DNA from: Deltaproteobacteria bacterium
Lineage (GTDB): Bacteria > Desulfobacterota > Binatia > UBA9968
Assembly: GCA_023250495.1 (NCBI GenBank)
Contig: JAHFAP010000152.1
Coordinates: 1 to 7,384 of the forward strand
DNA: 7,384 nucleotides
Direction of reading: 5' to 3'
Below the pieces are notes generated by a model, which did no database searches, had not been told where the DNA came from, and saw nothing but the letters and a program-made list of their open reading frames with translations. The position numbers and the translations under genes are program-made. Shown piece after piece: positions 6,319 to 7,384 of this stretch; position 1 is the stretch's first letter; every line of letters begins with the position of its first letter.

Positions 6319-6816
6319 ATGATGACGCGCGACTGTCGGATAGGCCACAGCTTCGATGTTCACCGATTCCGGCGCGGGCGAAAGCTCATCCTCGGCGGCG
6401 TTGAGATCCCTTACGCCTTCGGGCTGGCCGGCCATTCGGACGCTGATGTGGTCTTGCATGCCCTGATGAACGCGCTATTGGGCGCTATGGGGAAAGGAGA
6501 TATCGGTATCCACTTCCCGGATACGGATCCGAGCTATAAGGGAATATCGAGCGAGAAGCTGCTCCAGCGAGTTTTACGGACGATGAAGCAGGCGAGATTC
6601 CGCATCGTGAACGGCGATGTCACTCTCATCGCGCAGAAGCCGCGCCTCACGCCATTCTTTAAAGAGATCCGGCGCCATCTGGCAGGACTTCTCAGCGTGC
6701 CGGAGGAGAGGATCAATCTCAAAGCGGTGACCACCGAAGGGTTGGGTTGGGTGGGCGAAGGACGAGGTATGGCGGCGACCGCGGTCGTGCTGCTGGAGAA
6801 GCGGCGAAGTCGCTAA
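6319..6816 (+). CDS. ispF: 2-C-methyl-D-erythritol 2,4-cyclodiphosphate synthase (IspF)
   Basis: 165 residues, the usual length. IspF cyclises CDP-ME 2-phosphate to MEcPP with release of CMP in the MEP isoprenoid pathway, as a homotrimer. Metal ligands D13, H15 (FDVHR) and H47 (GHSDADVVLHAL) are present, as are GDIGIHFPDTDPSYKG (60-75), NGDVTLIAQKPRLTP (98-112) and the TTEGLG turn (138-143). Odd point: the family's G-R-G-E-G near the C-terminus reads G-E-G-R-G here (E147, R149). The start is ATG 6319, touching the moeA stop; a second ATG follows at once. Coupled translation with moeA is likely. No ispD neighbour is seen, although ispD-ispF pairing or fusion is common. Confidence 0.96.
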   Translation: MMTRDCRIGHSFDVHRFRRGRKLILGGVEIPYAFGLAGHSDADVVLHALMNALLGAMGKGDIGIHFPDTDPSYKGISSEKLLQRVLRTMKQARFRIVNGDVTLIAQKPRLTPFFKEIRRHLAGLLSVPEERINLKAVTTEGLGWVGEGRGMAATAVVLLEKRRSR

Positions 6817-6821
6817 GGCCG

Positions 6822-6845
6822 TTGACAAACCGAATTTTCTATAAT
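6822..6845 (+). promoter_or_regulatory. Putative promoter: perfect TTGACA and TATAAT with unusually short spacing
   Basis: TTGACA is at 6822-6827 and TATAAT at 6840-6845, in the 49-nt gap between ispF and the small membrane-protein gene, in an AT-rich patch that stands out from its GC-rich surroundings. The spacer is 12 nt, well below the usual 16-18, so the two boxes may not act together; the -10 alone could work. Initiation some 7 nt after the -10 would leave a leader of about 14 nt before ATG 6866. Confidence 0.45.
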
Positions 6846-6865
6846 AATCAAAAAATCTAATCTCG

Positions 6866-7213
6866 ATGGCTCCCGATTCTTCCAATTCAGGCCATCAAGC
6901 GCCCGAACAAGAGATCGAGCGATTGGCGCAGCAGATTGGCCGCCTGATCCAGAGCGCTGAACCGCAAAAACGGGAAGATCTCAAAGAACTCGCTTATACC
7001 CTGATCCGTGAGGAGATGTTCCAGAGGGGTGAGGGTGAAGAGAGGGAAGAGGGAGCGACTCCGGGTCCATTCAATCCATTGGGGACCGGCGTTCTCATCT
7101 TGGTTGTGGGAGCTGGACTCTCTTTTGTCTTTGGACCTGTGGGACTGACTCTGATGTTGGGCGGCGTGATATTCATCGTGTGGGGCGCGCTGATTAGTTG
7201 GGTCAAAGGGTAG
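6866..7213 (+). CDS. Small two-helix membrane protein, unknown function
   Basis: 115 residues, not recognised. The N-terminal half (about 13-62) is charged and helical-looking (EQEIERLAQQIGRLIQ, then KREDLKELAYTLIREEM), possibly a short coiled coil. The C-terminal half has two hydrophobic segments, about 73-89 and 91-112, joined by G-P, with a final Lys. It may be a hairpin membrane anchor with both ends on the same side. The start is ATG at 6866, with no Shine-Dalgarno and a very short possible leader. It ends 8 nt before the Rieske gene, so it may belong to that respiratory operon, but no function can be assigned. Confidence 0.75.
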   Translation: MAPDSSNSGHQAPEQEIERLAQQIGRLIQSAEPQKREDLKELAYTLIREEMFQRGEGEEREEGATPGPFNPLGTGVLILVVGAGLSFVFGPVGLTLMLGGVIFIVWGALISWVKG

Positions 7214-7221
7214 AGAGGACC

Positions 7222-7384
7222 GTGGCAGAGGACGAAAAGAAAACCACCGAAGCGAAGCGGGGGATCTGGTCGCGGAGAGATTTTTTCACCCGTTTGGGTT
7301 GGGGCGGCTTTGGAATCTTCACGGGCTTCAGCTTACTGGCCTTCCTCCGCTCGGCGTTTCCCAGGGTTCTCTTCCAGCCTCCGG
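7222..7384 (+). CDS. Rieske iron-sulfur protein, N-terminal part (cut by window end)
   Basis: The partial frame begins at GTG 7222 and runs open to the window edge (54 codons). It is preceded by GAGAGGA very close to the start. The N-terminus has a charged stretch, then SRRDFFTRLG (residues about 17-26) and a hydrophobic segment GWGGFGIFTGFSLLAFL, a twin-arginine-type signal anchor as found in Rieske subunits of cytochrome bc1/b6f complexes. The following RSAFPRVLFQPP also resembles that family just after the membrane helix. The 2Fe-2S cluster motifs (CxH and CxxC/S) would lie beyond the window, so the call rests on the N-terminus only. Confidence 0.68.
   Translation, partial: MAEDEKKTTEAKRGIWSRRDFFTRLGWGGFGIFTGFSLLAFLRSAFPRVLFQPP

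Overview
This is bacterial DNA of fairly high GC content, with tightly packed genes in two divergent blocks that meet near position 5010-5080. The gene mix is a UbiD decarboxylase, an NMT1/TauA-type binding protein, split sulfopyruvate-decarboxylase-like subunits, a DUF3750 protein, MoeA, IspF and a Rieske protein. It resembles uncultured soil or sediment lineages related to the old Deltaproteobacteria (Binatota, Methylomirabilota/NC10, Rokubacteria, Tectomicrobia). That placement is an inference from gene style and was not tested.

Minus-strand block (5008 down to 2). Six genes follow each other with gaps of about 30 nt or less, so they are probably one transcript: a DUF3750 membrane-anchored protein, a UbiD-family prFMN decarboxylase, a periplasmic substrate-binding protein, the alpha (PYR) and beta (TPP-binding) halves of a ThDP 2-oxoacid decarboxylase, and a FrnE/DsbA-like thioredoxin-fold protein. 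Two decarboxylases, an uptake protein and a redox protein suggest use of a small carboxylated or sulfonated/aromatic compound. The substrate cannot be read from the sequence.

Main discovery. The last gene of this block appears to be a selenoprotein. Its good Shine-Dalgarno and ATG (649) lie upstream of an in-frame TGA (605-607) that falls exactly where the first cysteine of the DsbA-family CPWC motif belongs, giving U-P-W-C. An 8-bp hairpin with a GGG-containing 5-nt loop starts 12 nt after the TGA and fits the bacterial SECIS model. Three GC-poor synonymous codons (AGT, CGT, ATT) are the ones that make the stem pair. A standard gene caller would lose the first 27 residues and the active site. 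The same gene carries an apparent in-frame 45-nt palindromic repeat insertion near its 3' end.

Plus-strand block (5080 to the right edge). MoeA (molybdenum cofactor) is followed directly by IspF (MEP isoprenoid pathway), then a small two-helix membrane protein behind its own putative promoter, then the start of a Rieske iron-sulfur protein cut by the window edge. IspF has an R-x-E to E-x-R swap at its three-fold-axis motif. A perfect 30-nt palindrome fills much of the 71-nt gap between the two blocks.
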